DNA of 64,000 nt from NCBI RefSeq assembly GCF_002245495.1, contig NZ_NQJF01000006.1, forward strand, positions 170,834 to 234,833, in the 5' to 3' direction. Below the pieces are notes generated by a model. That model worked only from the letters and a program-made list of their open reading frames with translations, ran no database searches and had not been told where the DNA came from. Source of the DNA: Oceanimonas baumannii (GTDB lineage: Bacteria; Pseudomonadota; Gammaproteobacteria; Enterobacterales; Aeromonadaceae). This document shows positions 23,693-33,775 of this stretch, in pieces (positions within the stretch are counted from its first letter, which is position 1; each line of letters starts with the position of its first letter). The translations under genes were made by a program, and so were the position numbers.

Positions 23693-23905
23693 ATGATAAA
23701 ACAGGGAATTCCCTTATCTGCGTTATTGCTGTTCACGACTTTATCAGCGCATCCTGTATTTGCGTCTGAGCCACAGGTAAAGAAGAGCAAAACCAATATC
23801 TGCCATCCTAAAGGCGGCCGGTATTATCACAAAACCAAAAACTATACCCCTTATAACAGCATGGAAGCCTGCATTCAAAGCGGTGGCCGTGCTGCCAAGC
23901 GATAA
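23693..23905 (+). CDS. small secreted protein, lysogenic conversion candidate
   Basis: This 70-residue protein has a signal peptide (MIKQGIPLSALLLFTTLSAH, ending PVFAS). The mature part is KTNICHPKGGRYYHKTKNYT plus a second Cys, a small basic domain with two cysteines. It lies 32 bases after cI on the same strand, so it is probably expressed in the lysogen. The function is unknown. AT content is higher than in the structural genes. Confidence 0.65.
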   Translation: MIKQGIPLSALLLFTTLSAHPVFASEPQVKKSKTNICHPKGGRYYHKTKNYTPYNSMEACIQSGGRAAKR

Positions 23906-23914
23906 GGAAGCACG

Positions 23915-24367
23915 ATGATAAAAACCATGATCACTGCTGCCGGCCTTGCATTAGCTCTGGCTGCCCCAGCGTTCGCCCTGGAAATTAGAGACACCGAAGA
24001 CTGCCAGGCTGCCCAGCGGGCGCAGGATGGAGCGGAAGAGATTGGCCTGTATAAGCTAATGAATGAATCTATTGATAAGGATTACGACAACTACATGACA
24101 TGGAAGAGCACTCGTCTTGAACCTGCTCTTCGCACTTTTGAGAGTCAGTACCCTATCAAGCAAGGGGATGCTATTCGGCTACCGAATTACGTTAGTGTGG
24201 TTGGTGAATTTAACCTGCGAATCCGTCAAATGGCTTATCTCTTCCACCAGATGGAGAGACATAAGGAAGACTCAAAAACATTTGAGCAGTACCGCAGTTC
24301 AGCAAAAACTCATCTGGACGCTATGAAGGCCACTATGGCCAAGTTCAGAAAAGATTGCATTATTTGA
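23915..24367 (+). CDS. secreted helical protein, lysogenic conversion candidate
   Basis: This 150-residue protein begins with a clear signal peptide (MIKTMITAAGLALALAAPAF, ending ALE). The mature protein is helical with one Cys near each end (EDCQAAQ and KDCII) that may form a disulfide. It starts nine bases after the previous gene and has a good ribosome site (AAGGAAGC). No family is recognised. A periplasmic location is likely. Confidence 0.65.
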   Translation: MIKTMITAAGLALALAAPAFALEIRDTEDCQAAQRAQDGAEEIGLYKLMNESIDKDYDNYMTWKSTRLEPALRTFESQYPIKQGDAIRLPNYVSVVGEFNLRIRQMAYLFHQMERHKEDSKTFEQYRSSAKTHLDAMKATMAKFRKDCII

Positions 24368-24407
24368 ACGCGGAGCAAGATCTAGGCCCCCTGACTGAAA
24401 AGGCATT

Positions 24408-24464
24408 ATGAAAGCATTGAGTTCCTTATGGCATCTTCTAGCTGCCGCCTTTTTGTTGGGGTAA
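24408..24464 (+). other. 18-codon open frame resembling a lipoprotein signal peptide
   Basis: ATG 24408 to TAA 24462 encodes MKALSSLWHLLAAAFLLG. It looks like a lipoprotein leader that stops exactly where the lipobox Cys would stand. It may be a decayed gene or a leader peptide before int. It could also be chance. Confidence 0.25.
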
Positions 24465-24477
24465 GGGTCAGGTTGCA

Positions 24478-25509
24478 ATGGCGGTAAGGAAGATGACCAC
24501 TGGCAAGTGGCTGGTGGAGGTATATCCCGAGGGCCGGCCTAGCAAGGCCCGCCCCAAGGTGCCCAGGGTGCGCAAGCAGTTTGCCACCAAGGGCGAGGCA
24601 CTCAACTTTGAGCGCTGGGTGCTGAGCGAAACTGAGAGCAAGCCATGGGAAGGCAGCAAGCTGGACCGGCGCCGGCTTTCCGAACTGGTGACTCTGTGGC
24701 AGCGGTTGCACGGGTCTAACCTGGCCAAGAGCCAAGCACGCTTTGCCAAGCTGCAGATCATTGTGGCCGGCATGGGCGACCCGGTGGCGGCCGACATTAC
24801 CGCCAAAGACTGGGCTCACTACCGGCAGCGGCGTATTGCCGGCCTGATCCACAACGGCTACAACACCAACAAACTGGCGGTTAAGCCGAGCACCATCAAC
24901 CAGGAACAGGCGTTTCTGAAAGCTGTATTCAACGAGCTTACCCGCCTAGGCGAGTGGAACGGCGGCAATCCGCTGGATGGCGTTAGGGTTCTGCCACTGC
25001 ATGAATCCGAAGTCCGGTTTCTGGAAAGCGACGAGATTGATCGCCTGCTGCAGGCCACCGTTGAATACGGCAATCCTGATCTACAGCTGATTGTTGAACT
25101 GTGCCTGGCCACCGGTGCCCGCTGGCGTGAAGCCGAAGGGCTCACCGGCTCTCAGGTTACCCCGCACAAGGTGACGTATCAGCGCACCAAGGGCCGCAAA
25201 AACCGTACGGTACCCATCTCTCCCGCGCTTTATGAGCGCCTGCCAAAACGTGCTGGCCCCATCTTCACGCCGTGTTACCATGAATTCAGCAAGTTGCTTG
25301 ATTTGGCCAAGATTGAGCTGCCCGAAGGACAGGCCACGCACGTGCTGAGGCACACCTTTGCCAGTCACTTCATGATGAACGGCGGCAACATTCTGGTGCT
25401 GCAACGCATCTTAGGCCATGCCAATATCAAGGACACGATGAAGTATGCCCACTTCTCGCCAGACCACTTTGAAAGTGCTGTTGAACTCAACCCGTTACAG
25501 CGGCGATAG
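24478..25509 (+). CDS. int: tyrosine recombinase integrase
   Basis: This 343-residue protein has an N-terminal arm-binding domain and a SAM-like core-binding domain (LVTLWQRLHGSNLAKSQARF). The catalytic domain has Arg215 (ATGARWREAE), Lys near 238-240, His288-Arg291 (HVLRHTFASH), His314 (LGHANIKDT) and Tyr323 (MKYAHF). All active-site residues are present. It is read toward the right attachment site, which should lie just downstream. Confidence 0.95.
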   Translation: MAVRKMTTGKWLVEVYPEGRPSKARPKVPRVRKQFATKGEALNFERWVLSETESKPWEGSKLDRRRLSELVTLWQRLHGSNLAKSQARFAKLQIIVAGMGDPVAADITAKDWAHYRQRRIAGLIHNGYNTNKLAVKPSTINQEQAFLKAVFNELTRLGEWNGGNPLDGVRVLPLHESEVRFLESDEIDRLLQATVEYGNPDLQLIVELCLATGARWREAEGLTGSQVTPHKVTYQRTKGRKNRTVPISPALYERLPKRAGPIFTPCYHEFSKLLDLAKIELPEGQATHVLRHTFASHFMMNGGNILVLQRILGHANIKDTMKYAHFSPDHFESAVELNPLQRR

Positions 25510-25600
25510 TGGCGACGAAGTGGCGACAGATTTACACCGACATGATGACCTATGATTAGGCATGACGCTGAAACCCGCTTAGAACTTGGAGAGGCCGCGA
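25508..25600. repeat. right prophage junction: direct repeats and probable attR region
   Basis: AGTGGCGAC occurs at 25508-25516 and 25519-25527, an 11-base period, directly at the end of int. These look like integrase arm-type sites. The core must lie between here and the nhaR start at 25602. No tRNA gene or tRNA 3' end is visible. Confidence 0.4.
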
Positions 25601-25601
25601 G

Positions 25602-26546
25602 TTGTCGCACCTAAATTATAACCATCTTTATTATTTCTGGATGACACAGAAAAAAGGCTCGGTTACCAAGGCAGCAGAGGCCTTGTTTCTGACACCTCAG
25701 ACTGTCACCGGGCAGATCCGTCAGCTGGAAGAGCGGCTGGGCGGAAAACTGTTCAAGCGCAAGGGACGTCAGCTGGAAGCCAGTGAACTGGGCCAGTTGG
25801 TATTTCAGTATGCGGATCGAATGTTCAGCCTGTCGTATGAGATGCTGGATATCGTCAATTACCGCAAGGAAGACCATCTGGTGTTTGAAGTCGGTATTGC
25901 CGATGCCCTTTCCAAGCGGCTGGCAAGTCGCGTGCTGCTGTCGGTCATTCCTAACGATGGCTCTATTCATCTGCGTTGCTATGAGTCTACGCACGAAATG
26001 TTGCTGGAGCAGCTCAGTGAGCACAAGCTGGATATGATATTGTCGGACTGTCCGGTAGACTCGGCGCAACATGCGGGGCTCTTGTCGAAAAAGCTGGGAG
26101 AATGCGATATTGGCTTTTATTGCCGTGAGCCGCTGCCGGTTAAGCCTTTTCCTGCCTGTCTGGAAGAACGAAAACTGTTGATCCCCGGGCGACGTACCGC
26201 CATGGGCCGTCAGCTGCGTCACTGGCTGGAAGTGCAGGGCCTTAAGCCGCAGATCCTCGGTGAGTTTGATGATGCGGCGCTGATGAAGGCATTTGGCTTT
26301 TTTAATCAGGGCATTTTTGTCGCGCCGGCTATTTACCGGGACGCCATATTGCAATATCAGCCGGTGATTGAGATCGGCCGGGCAACTGAGCTGAAGGAAG
26401 AATATTACGTCATCTTCGCTGAACGGATGATCCAGCATCCGGCAGTGAAACGGCTTTGTGAGAGCGACTTCAGCTCATTGTTTTCCGGTCTGGATGACTT
26501 TTCGGCGGTAACGCCACCTGCCACTTTTGATGATGAATTCAGTTGA
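25602..26546 (+). CDS. nhaR: LysR-family regulator NhaR
   Basis: This 314-residue protein starts at TTG 25602 with GGAGAGG nine bases upstream. The opening [20 protein letters not shown] and [18 protein letters not shown] match E. coli NhaR, whose Met aligns with this TTG. It has an N-terminal LysR winged helix and a C-terminal effector domain. In E. coli it senses sodium and activates nhaA. nhaA is not in view; the prophage lies immediately upstream and may separate the two genes. Confidence 0.9.
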   Translation: MSHLNYNHLYYFWMTQKKGSVTKAAEALFLTPQTVTGQIRQLEERLGGKLFKRKGRQLEASELGQLVFQYADRMFSLSYEMLDIVNYRKEDHLVFEVGIADALSKRLASRVLLSVIPNDGSIHLRCYESTHEMLLEQLSEHKLDMILSDCPVDSAQHAGLLSKKLGECDIGFYCREPLPVKPFPACLEERKLLIPGRRTAMGRQLRHWLEVQGLKPQILGEFDDAALMKAFGFFNQGIFVAPAIYRDAILQYQPVIEIGRATELKEEYYVIFAERMIQHPAVKRLCESDFSSLFSGLDDFSAVTPPATFDDEFS

Positions 26547-26574
26547 GAGCGTAAATGTGAATGCGACCAAAGAC

Positions 26575-26868
26575 ATGAATATCAAGGAAATGGAAGCCAA
26601 TGCCGCTAAAGCGGTGAAGCTGCTGAAAGCACTTGCCAATGAGCGGCGGTTGTTTATTTTATGTCACCTGCTCGATAATGAACTATCGGTGGGGGAGATG
26701 AATCAGTTCCTGGGGCTCAGTCAGTCTGCTTTGTCCCAGCATCTGGCCATTTTGCGCAACGACGATCTGGTGAGTACCCGCAAGGAAGCCCAGACGGTGT
26801 ATTACTCTCTGAAAAGTGATGAAGTGCGGGAGATGATCGCCTTGCTGCACCGGCTTTATTGCAGTTAG
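26575..26868 (+). CDS. ArsR-family regulator, HlyU-like
   Basis: From ATG 26575 (MNIKEMEANAAKAVKLLKAL) this gives 97 residues that align with Vibrio HlyU; the frame is open back to 26527, overlapping nhaR. The helix-turn-helix is GEMNQFLGLSQSALSQHLAI. Two Cys typical of the HlyU/SqrR redox sensors are present, in FILCHLL and at the C-terminus (RLYCS). It probably responds to reactive sulfur or oxidants. No strong ribosome site decides the start. Confidence 0.85.
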   Translation: MNIKEMEANAAKAVKLLKALANERRLFILCHLLDNELSVGEMNQFLGLSQSALSQHLAILRNDDLVSTRKEAQTVYYSLKSDEVREMIALLHRLYCS

Positions 26869-26903
26869 TAACAACGCTGACTATCTCGCGGTAAGCGGGC
26901 AAT

Positions 26904-26930
26904 AAAAAACCGGCACTAAGCCGGTTTTTT
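26904..26930. terminator. bidirectional terminator between the HlyU-like gene and rpsT
   Basis: AAAAAACCGGC, loop ACTAA, GCCGGTTTTTT. A tracts and T tracts on both sides serve the two converging genes. Confidence 0.85.
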
Positions 26931-26949
26931 CGATGCCGTGATAAAACTC

Positions 26950-27210
26950 TTACAGAGCTTTGATCTGGGCATTCAGGCGGCTCTTGTGACGAGCGGCCTT
27001 GTTCTTGTGGATCAGGCCTTTGGTGGCCATGCGGTCCAGCAGAGGCTGAGCGGCTTCAAACGCTTTCTGGGCGTTGGCCTTGTCACCGGTAGCGATGGCA
27101 GCAATTACTTTTTTCACGTAGGTGCGAACCATGGAACGGCGGCTGGCGTTGTGCTTGCGACGCTTCTCAGCTTGAATAGCGCGTTTCTTAGCAGACTTGA
27201 TGTTAGCCAA
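26950..27210 (-). CDS. rpsT: 30S ribosomal protein S20
   Basis: This 86-residue protein begins [20 protein letters not shown], the invariant S20 start, and ends [10 protein letters not shown]. It is helical and highly basic and binds 16S rRNA early in assembly. It diverges from murJ with 196 bases between. Location beside nhaR and ribF-ileS matches E. coli synteny. Confidence 0.97.
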   Translation of the reverse strand: MANIKSAKKRAIQAEKRRKHNASRRSMVRTYVKKVIAAIATGDKANAQKAFEAAQPLLDRMATKGLIHKNKAARHKSRLNAQIKAL

Positions 27211-27406
27211 GGTAAAACTCCTGAATCTGTCTTAGCGAGTGCTCATAAAAGGCCGAGGAATATGCCTTTTTCACCGCTGTTTGTCAATTGATTTGTGCAA
27301 ATAAACACCGCCCTGTGGTGTGGCACAGGGCTGGGGGTTAAACTGTCTGCCGGATTCTAGCAGTATTCACCTGCGTTCAGCAATTTCTTACCGCGAGGTT
27401 TTCATT

Positions 27407-28966
27407 TTGAGCAAGGCGCTGTTGCGGTCGGGCATGATTGTCTCTGCCATGACCCTGGTTTCACGCGTGCTGGGACTGGTCCGGGACGTGGTTATCGCCA
27501 ACCTGATGGGGGCGGGAGCCTCGGCCGACGTTTTTTTCTTCGCTAACCGTATTCCCAACTTTTTGCGACGGTTGTTTGCCGAAGGCGCATTCAATCAGGC
27601 GTTTGTGCCGGTCATGACCGAGTACAAGCAGACCCGCAGCTTTAAGGACACCCAGGATCTGCTGGCGGCGGTGTCTGGCACACTTGGGCTTATCGTTACT
27701 GTGGTTACCCTGGCGGGTATGCTGGGCTCCGGGGTGGTCACCGCCCTGTTCGGAGCCGGCTGGTATATGGAATGGCTGCAGGGAGGCCCCGAGGCCGAAA
27801 AATTTGAGCTGGCGTCATTGCTGCTGAAAATTACCTTTCCTTACTTGTGGTTTATCAGTTTTACCGCCATGGCCGGTGCTATTCTTAACACCTTTGGCAA
27901 GTTTGCGGTGTCGTCCTTCACCCCGGTGTTTCTGAATGTCTGCATCATCGCGGCGGCGCTCTTTTTGTCGCCCCGGCTGGCGCAGCCTGAAATGGGTCTG
28001 GCGGCAGGAGTGTTTGCCGGTGGCCTGGTGCAGTTTTTGTTTCAGTTTCCCTTTCTGGCCAAGCTCAAATTGCTGGTCCGTCCGCGCTGGGCTTGGCATC
28101 ACCCCGGCGTGGTTAAAATCAGGACCTTGATGATACCGGCGCTATTCGGCGTGTCGGTGAGCCAGGTTAACCTGCTGTTCGACACCGTGCTGGCTTCTTT
28201 TCTGGCTACCGGATCCATCAGTTACCTGTATTACTCGGACCGGCTGCTGGAGTTTCCCCTGGGACTGTTCGGTATCGCCATTGCCACGGTGATTTTGCCG
28301 GCGTTGTCCAGCCGTCATGTGGATGAAGCCAGAGACGGTTTTGCCGCGACCATGGACTGGGGCGTGCGTATGGTGCTGCTGATGGGCTTCCCGGCCATGC
28401 TGGGGCTGATCATGCTTAATGAGCCCATGCTGAGGGTGCTGTTTATGCGGGGCGAGTTTGGCATGGAGGAAGTGGCGTCGGCCGGCAGAAGCCTGGTGGC
28501 CTATGGCCTGGGTCTGCAGGCCTTTATGCTGATTAAGGTGTTGGCACCGGGTTATTACGCCCGTCAGGATACCAAAACCCCGGTGCGCTTTGGCATTATC
28601 GCCATGGTGGCCAACATGCTGTTTAATGCGCTGCTGATTTTTCCGCTGGGCTATGTCGGCCTGGCACTGGCCACCGCACTGTCGGGCATACTCAATGCCG
28701 GTTTGCTGGGGTGGGGACTGCATCAGCGTGGCGTATACACTCCGGGCAAAGCCACCCTGTTTTTTCTGTTCCGGGTGATGGCCGCCGGGGCCGGCATGGC
28801 TGCACTCCTGGGGCATTTGTCTCCGTCACTGGAAATATGGGCCGGCTGGGATCTGTGGCAAAGCGGGCTGCATCTGCTGGGCTATATTGCGGCAGGGGCG
28901 CTGTGTTACGGTATGCTTTTGCTGCTGTTAGGCGTGCGGCCACGCCATTTACGTAGCATAGCCTGA
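27407..28966 (+). CDS. murJ: lipid II flippase MurJ
   Basis: TTG 27407 with CGAGG upstream gives 519 residues (SKALLRSGMIVSAMTLVSRV), the family length. The open frame reaches 27320 but that part is not conserved. The GLVRDVVIANLMGAGASADV region and about 14 membrane helices are typical. MurJ moves lipid II across the inner membrane for cell wall synthesis. The terminal region carries LLLLLGVRPRHLRSI. Confidence 0.94.
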   Translation: MSKALLRSGMIVSAMTLVSRVLGLVRDVVIANLMGAGASADVFFFANRIPNFLRRLFAEGAFNQAFVPVMTEYKQTRSFKDTQDLLAAVSGTLGLIVTVVTLAGMLGSGVVTALFGAGWYMEWLQGGPEAEKFELASLLLKITFPYLWFISFTAMAGAILNTFGKFAVSSFTPVFLNVCIIAAALFLSPRLAQPEMGLAAGVFAGGLVQFLFQFPFLAKLKLLVRPRWAWHHPGVVKIRTLMIPALFGVSVSQVNLLFDTVLASFLATGSISYLYYSDRLLEFPLGLFGIAIATVILPALSSRHVDEARDGFAATMDWGVRMVLLMGFPAMLGLIMLNEPMLRVLFMRGEFGMEEVASAGRSLVAYGLGLQAFMLIKVLAPGYYARQDTKTPVRFGIIAMVANMLFNALLIFPLGYVGLALATALSGILNAGLLGWGLHQRGVYTPGKATLFFLFRVMAAGAGMAALLGHLSPSLEIWAGWDLWQSGLHLLGYIAAGALCYGMLLLLLGVRPRHLRSIA

Positions 28967-29060
28967 TGAATAATCAATGAAGCCCCTGACCAACAAGGGC
29001 TGATCCTGAAAGCCGGCTGAGTTATAATCCGCCGATTTGCAGGGGCCGGCAGCGGGATTT

Positions 29061-30008
29061 ATGGAGTTAATTCGCGGCATTCACAATATCAAACCCTGGC
29101 ACCGGGGGTGTGTGCTGTCTATCGGTAATTTCGACGGGGTGCACCTTGGGCATCAGATGGTGTTGCGTGGCCTGGTGGCACAGGCGCGCCGTCTGAATGT
29201 GCCTGCCTGCGTGATGGTGTTTGAACCTCAACCCCAGGAATTATTTGCCGGCGAAAACGCACCGCCCAGACTGACCCGGCTGCGGGAAAAATACCAGCAG
29301 CTGGCGCGACTTGGCATCGACAGGTTGTTGTGTGTGCGTTTTACTGCGGATTTTGCCGCCCAAAGTCCGGACGATTTTATACGTGGCCTGCTGGTCGACA
29401 AACTGGGCGTACGCTTTCTGGTGGTGGGGGACGATTTTCGTTTTGGCCGCAATCGTGGCGGGGACTTCACCCTGCTGACCCAGGCCGGGCGGGCGTTTGA
29501 TTTTGACGTGGTGAGCACCCAAAGCTGGCGTCTGGAAAACCGGCGGGTCAGCAGTACGCTGATTCGCAAAGCGTTGGCGGAAGACCAGCTGGACGATGCT
29601 GCGCGTATGCTGGGGCGTCCTTTCAGCCTTTGTGGCCGGGTAGCGCACGGTGCCAAGCTGGGCCGTACGATTGGTTTTCCCACCGCCAATGTGGCGCTTA
29701 AGCGCCGGGTCATTCCGGTCGCCGGTGTTTATGCCGTGCGACTGACGCTGGGCGGGCTGGAATATGCCGGAGTGGCCAACATCGGCCACAAACCGACAGT
29801 AAATGGCACCAGGGCGCTGCTGGAAGTACACCTGTTTGACTTTGCCGGCGATCTATACGGCAAGCAGGTGACGGTAGCGCTGTGTCACAAGCTGAGAAAT
29901 GAAAAAAAATTCGCTTCCTTTGCGCTGTTGAAGGAGCAGATTCAACGCGATGCCGTCAATGCCCGGGCCTGGTTCGGCCTGGCGGTGTCAGAACCGAACG
30001 GAATGTAG
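29061..30008 (+). CDS. ribF: bifunctional riboflavin kinase / FAD synthetase
   Basis: ATG 29061 ([20 protein letters not shown]) gives 315 residues. The N-terminal nucleotidyltransferase has [13 protein letters not shown]. The C-terminal riboflavin kinase has [13 protein letters not shown] and [10 protein letters not shown]. It makes FMN and then FAD. It precedes ileS by five bases, the usual enteric operon order. Confidence 0.96.
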   Translation: MELIRGIHNIKPWHRGCVLSIGNFDGVHLGHQMVLRGLVAQARRLNVPACVMVFEPQPQELFAGENAPPRLTRLREKYQQLARLGIDRLLCVRFTADFAAQSPDDFIRGLLVDKLGVRFLVVGDDFRFGRNRGGDFTLLTQAGRAFDFDVVSTQSWRLENRRVSSTLIRKALAEDQLDDAARMLGRPFSLCGRVAHGAKLGRTIGFPTANVALKRRVIPVAGVYAVRLTLGGLEYAGVANIGHKPTVNGTRALLEVHLFDFAGDLYGKQVTVALCHKLRNEKKFASFALLKEQIQRDAVNARAWFGLAVSEPNGM

Positions 30009-30013
30009 GATCC

Positions 30014-32839
30014 ATGAGCGACTATAAACACACCCTGAATTTGCCCGAAACGGAGTTTCCCATGCGCGGCAACCTGGCTCAGCGCGAGCCGGGCATGCTC
30101 CAGCGCTGGTTTGATGAAGATCTCTATGGCGCCGTGCGTCGCGCCAAGGCCGGAAAAAAGCCTTTTATTCTTCACGATGGCCCTCCTTATGCCAACGGCA
30201 GTATTCATATTGGTCACTCGGTTAACAAAATCCTGAAAGACATCATCGTCAAGTCCAAGGGGCTGCTGGGCTACGACTCTCCTTACATTCCGGGGTGGGA
30301 CTGTCACGGTCTGCCCATCGAACTAAAGGTGGAAGGCAAGGTCGGCAAGCCCGGCGTCAAGGTGTCTGCTGCCGAGTTCCGCGAGGCCTGCCGTGCCTAC
30401 GCCAAAGAACAGGTGGAAGGTCAGAAGGCGGACTTTATTCGTCTGGGTGTGCTGGGGGATTGGGATAATCCTTACCTGACCATGAACTTTGATACTGAAG
30501 CCAACATCATTCGTGCCCTCGGTAAAATTATCGATAAGGGCCACCTGCATAAGGGCTCTAAGCCGGTACACTGGTGTACCGACTGTGGTTCGGCACTGGC
30601 CGAAGCCGAGGTTGAATACGAAGACAAGCGCTCGCCGGCCATTGATGTGCGTTTCAAGGCTGCCGACGAAGCTGCCGTGGTGGCCAGTTTTGACTGTGCC
30701 GAAGGCCATACCGGTCATGGCCCTGTGTCCGTGGTGATCTGGACCACCACTCCCTGGACTTTGCCTGCTAACCGGGCAGTGGCACTGCATGCCGAGCTGA
30801 ACTATGCCCTGGTACAGGTTGAAGGCGACCAGCCCGAGCGGTTGATTCTGGCTGCCGATCTGGTCAAAGACGTGATGGACAGAGCTGGCATTACCCAATA
30901 CCACAATCTGGGCTACTGCCAGGGTGCCGAGCTGGAGCTGAAACGTTTTCAGCATCCTTTCTACAGTTTTGAGGTGCCGGCGATCCTGGGTGAGCATGTG
31001 ACCACCGACTCCGGTACCGGTGCCGTACATACCGCTCCTGGCCATGGCCAGGAAGACTTTGCGGTGGGTCAGCACTATGGTCTGGAAGTGGCCAACCCGG
31101 TGGGCGGCAATGGTGTCTACCTGCCCGATACCGAGCTGTTTGCCGGTCAGCATGTGTTCAAGGCCAATGATGCCGTGGTGGACGTGCTGAAAGAGCGCGG
31201 TGCACTGCTGCACCATGAGGCCTATATGCACTCTTATCCGCATTGCTGGCGTCACAAGACCCCCATTATTTTCCGGGCCACTCCACAGTGGTTTATCAGC
31301 ATGGATCAGGCCGGTCTGCGCGGTCAGGCGCTGACCGAAATCGACAAGGTACAGTGGGTGCCCGAGTGGGGTCAGAACCGCATTCAATCCATGGTGGAAA
31401 ACCGTCCGGACTGGTGTATCTCCCGTCAGCGTACCTGGGGTGTGCCCATTGCCCTGTTTGTGCATAAAGACACCCAGGAGCTGCACCCCCGCGCTACCGA
31501 GCTGATGGAAGCCGTGGCTCAGCGGGTGGAACAGGCCGGTATTCAGGCTTGGTGGGATCTGGATCCGGCCGAGCTGCTGGGCGAGGACGCCGATCAGTAC
31601 GACAAGGTGCTCGATACTCTGGACGTATGGTTTGACTCCGGCTCCACTCATGCCTCGGTGGTGGATGTGCGCCCCGAGTTCCAGGGCCACCCCGCCGACA
31701 TGTATCTGGAAGGTTCGGATCAGCACCGTGGCTGGTTTATGTCATCGCTGATGATCTCTACCGCCATGAAGGGCCACGCGCCTTATCGTCAGGTGTTGAC
31801 GCACGGCTTTACCGTGGACGGTCAGGGCCGCAAGATGTCCAAGTCCATCGGCAACGTGGTCAGCCCCCAGGACGTGATGAACAAGCTGGGTGCCGACATT
31901 CTGCGGCTGTGGGTGGCGAGCACCGACTACTCCGGTGAGATGACCGTTTCCGACGAGATCCTCAAGCGCAGCGCCGACGCCTATCGCCGTATTCGCAACA
32001 CCGCCCGCTTCCTGCTGGCCAACCTCAACGGCTTTAATCCGGAAACCGACATGGTGGCACCGGAAGAAATGGTAGTGATCGACCGCTGGGCCGTGGGGCG
32101 TGCCCAAGCCATTCAGCAGGAAATCACCCAGGCCTATGACGAGTACAACTTCCATCTGGTGACCCAGAAACTGATGCAGTTCTGCTCCATCGAGATGGGC
32201 TCTTTCTATCTGGATGTGATCAAGGACAGACAGTACACCGCCAAGGCCGACAGCCAGGCGCGTCGTTCCTGCCAGACAGCCCTGTACCACATTGTGGAAG
32301 CCCTGGTGCGCTGGATGGCTCCGGTCATGAGTTTTACTGCCGACGAAATCTGGGCGCTGCTGCCCGGCGAACGCAGCCGTTTTGTGTTTACCGAAGAGTT
32401 CTACCACGGTCTGTTCGGTCTGGCCGAGGGTGAACAGCTGAACGATGCCTACTGGGCTGAGCTGCTCAAGGTACGCCAGGCGGTGAACAAGGCTCTGGAA
32501 AGTGCCCGCAGCAACAAGGTGATTGGTGGCGCGCTGGAAGCCGATATCACTCTGTATGCCAGTGATGATCTGGCCGACAAGCTGGCGCAGCTGGGTGACG
32601 AGCTGCGCTTTGTGATGCTGACCTCCAGAGTCACCATTGCGACGCTGGCCGATGCAGTTGATGCCACCGACACCGAGCTGGCAGGCCTCAAGGTTAGCGT
32701 GGCCAAGAGCGAGGCCGAGAAGTGTGGTCGCTGTTGGCACCATGTTGACGACGTTAGCAGCCATGAAGGTCACGACGGTATTTGCGGCCGTTGTGTGTCC
32801 AACGTGGCCGGGGACGGCGAAGTCCGCCGGTTTGCCTGA
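30014..32839 (+). CDS. ileS: isoleucyl-tRNA synthetase
   Basis: This 941-residue class I synthetase has the HIGH motif in [15 protein letters not shown] in [10 protein letters not shown], an editing domain ([14 protein letters not shown]) and a C-terminal zinc site (CGRCWHHV and CGRCVSN). Length matches E. coli (938). It is the second gene of ribF-ileS-lspA-fkpB-ispH, joined to lspA by a TGATG overlap. Confidence 0.97.
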   Translation: MSDYKHTLNLPETEFPMRGNLAQREPGMLQRWFDEDLYGAVRRAKAGKKPFILHDGPPYANGSIHIGHSVNKILKDIIVKSKGLLGYDSPYIPGWDCHGLPIELKVEGKVGKPGVKVSAAEFREACRAYAKEQVEGQKADFIRLGVLGDWDNPYLTMNFDTEANIIRALGKIIDKGHLHKGSKPVHWCTDCGSALAEAEVEYEDKRSPAIDVRFKAADEAAVVASFDCAEGHTGHGPVSVVIWTTTPWTLPANRAVALHAELNYALVQVEGDQPERLILAADLVKDVMDRAGITQYHNLGYCQGAELELKRFQHPFYSFEVPAILGEHVTTDSGTGAVHTAPGHGQEDFAVGQHYGLEVANPVGGNGVYLPDTELFAGQHVFKANDAVVDVLKERGALLHHEAYMHSYPHCWRHKTPIIFRATPQWFISMDQAGLRGQALTEIDKVQWVPEWGQNRIQSMVENRPDWCISRQRTWGVPIALFVHKDTQELHPRATELMEAVAQRVEQAGIQAWWDLDPAELLGEDADQYDKVLDTLDVWFDSGSTHASVVDVRPEFQGHPADMYLEGSDQHRGWFMSSLMISTAMKGHAPYRQVLTHGFTVDGQGRKMSKSIGNVVSPQDVMNKLGADILRLWVASTDYSGEMTVSDEILKRSADAYRRIRNTARFLLANLNGFNPETDMVAPEEMVVIDRWAVGRAQAIQQEITQAYDEYNFHLVTQKLMQFCSIEMGSFYLDVIKDRQYTAKADSQARRSCQTALYHIVEALVRWMAPVMSFTADEIWALLPGERSRFVFTEEFYHGLFGLAEGEQLNDAYWAELLKVRQAVNKALESARSNKVIGGALEADITLYASDDLADKLAQLGDELRFVMLTSRVTIATLADAVDATDTELAGLKVSVAKSEAEKCGRCWHHVDDVSSHEGHDGICGRCVSNVAGDGEVRRFA

Positions 32840-33327
32840 TGCGCGCGTTGTCTGAGACCGGCCTGCGCTGGTGGTGGCTGGCTCTGGTGACCATAGTGCT
32901 GGACCAGGTAAGCAAATGGCTGGCTGTAAGCTATCTGGACTATGGTTATCCGGGGGTGGAAATCACCCCCTTCTTTAACCTGGTACATGTTTATAACCCG
33001 GGGGCGGCATTCAGTTTCCTGGCGGATCAGGGGGGGTGGCAGCGTTGGTTCTTTGCCGGCCTGGCGGCTGCCGTGACCGTGCTGCTAAGCCGCTGGATGT
33101 ATACCTCACCCCGCTCTGCACGCTGGCTGCCTGCGGCTTATGCCCTGATTATTGGTGGTGCCATCGGTAATGTGATTGACCGCTTGCTGCTGGGCCACGT
33201 GGTCGACTTTCTCGACTTTTATGCGGGTAACTGGCACTGGCCGGCGTTTAACCTGGCCGACAGCTTTATTTTTATTGGTGCCGCCATGATCATTATCGAC
33301 AGCTTTAAAAAGGACAGTCCCCAATGA
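32839..33327 (+). CDS. lspA: lipoprotein signal peptidase (signal peptidase II)
   Basis: The ATG shares its A with the ileS stop and gives 162 residues. Four membrane helices are visible. The two catalytic aspartates are in GNVIDRLLLG and FNLADSFIFIG. It cleaves prolipoproteins before the lipidated Cys in the inner membrane. It overlaps fkpB by four bases. Confidence 0.96.
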   Translation: MRALSETGLRWWWLALVTIVLDQVSKWLAVSYLDYGYPGVEITPFFNLVHVYNPGAAFSFLADQGGWQRWFFAGLAAAVTVLLSRWMYTSPRSARWLPAAYALIIGGAIGNVIDRLLLGHVVDFLDFYAGNWHWPAFNLADSFIFIGAAMIIIDSFKKDSPQ

Positions 33328-33773
33328 GCAACACCATCGGCTCCAACAGCGAAGTGCTGTTTCACTTTACTATCAAGCTGGAAGACGGCTCGGTGGCTGA
33401 CAGTACTCAGTTGCAGGGCAAACCCGCCAAACTGCAGATGGGCGACGGCAGCCTGACCGACAACTTTGAGTCCTGCTTGCTGGGGCTTGAGGCTGGTACC
33501 AAAAAGGTATTTGAGCTGCCTCCGGAAGACGCGTTCGGCCCTGTCAACCCGGACAACATTCACTATATGGAGCGCAGCCGTTTCGGTGCCGATCTGGAGC
33601 TGGAAGAAGGGGCGATTTTGTCTTTCACTCAGCCTAACGGAGCCGAAATTCCCGGCATTATTCGCGGTGTGGCCGGTGACTCGGTGACCGTGGACTTCAA
33701 TCATCCCCTGGCTGGCCAGAATGTCACCTTTGAGGTGGAGATCCTGGCCGTCGACGACGAAAACGGAGCCTGA
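33324..33773 (+). CDS. fkpB: FKBP-type peptidyl-prolyl isomerase
   Basis: This 149-residue SlpA/FkpB-type protein begins [20 protein letters not shown] and contains [17 protein letters not shown] and [10 protein letters not shown], typical of the IF-domain FKBPs. The C-terminus closes the FKBP fold ([10 protein letters not shown]). It assists folding of cytoplasmic proteins. Position between lspA and ispH is conserved. Confidence 0.95.
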   Translation: MSNTIGSNSEVLFHFTIKLEDGSVADSTQLQGKPAKLQMGDGSLTDNFESCLLGLEAGTKKVFELPPEDAFGPVNPDNIHYMERSRFGADLELEEGAILSFTQPNGAEIPGIIRGVAGDSVTVDFNHPLAGQNVTFEVEILAVDDENGA

Positions 33774-33775
33774 AC

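Larger units (their letters stand above)
1..25600. mobile_element. P2-family prophage (partial; left end outside window)
   Basis: A continuous block of phage genes runs from a tape measure cut by the left edge to an integrase at 24478-25509. The divergent layout of terminase plus portal against scaffold, capsid and tail genes is the P2 layout. The contractile-tail sheath and tube and the HUH initiator gpA also fit this family. The immunity region is lambda-like, with divergent cro and an S24-type cI. The chromosomal gene nhaR starts at 25602, so the right junction lies between 25510 and about 25600. The exact att core cannot be named without the left end. Structural genes look intact, so the prophage may be functional. 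Confidence 0.93.

Noticed and set aside
25510..25601. tRNA gene as the phage attachment site
   Set aside because: No cloverleaf, T-loop GTTCRA or CCA end could be found in this stretch.
30323..31726. Minus-strand open frame of 467 codons over ileS
   Set aside because: It lies wholly inside a confident essential gene and has shadow-like composition.
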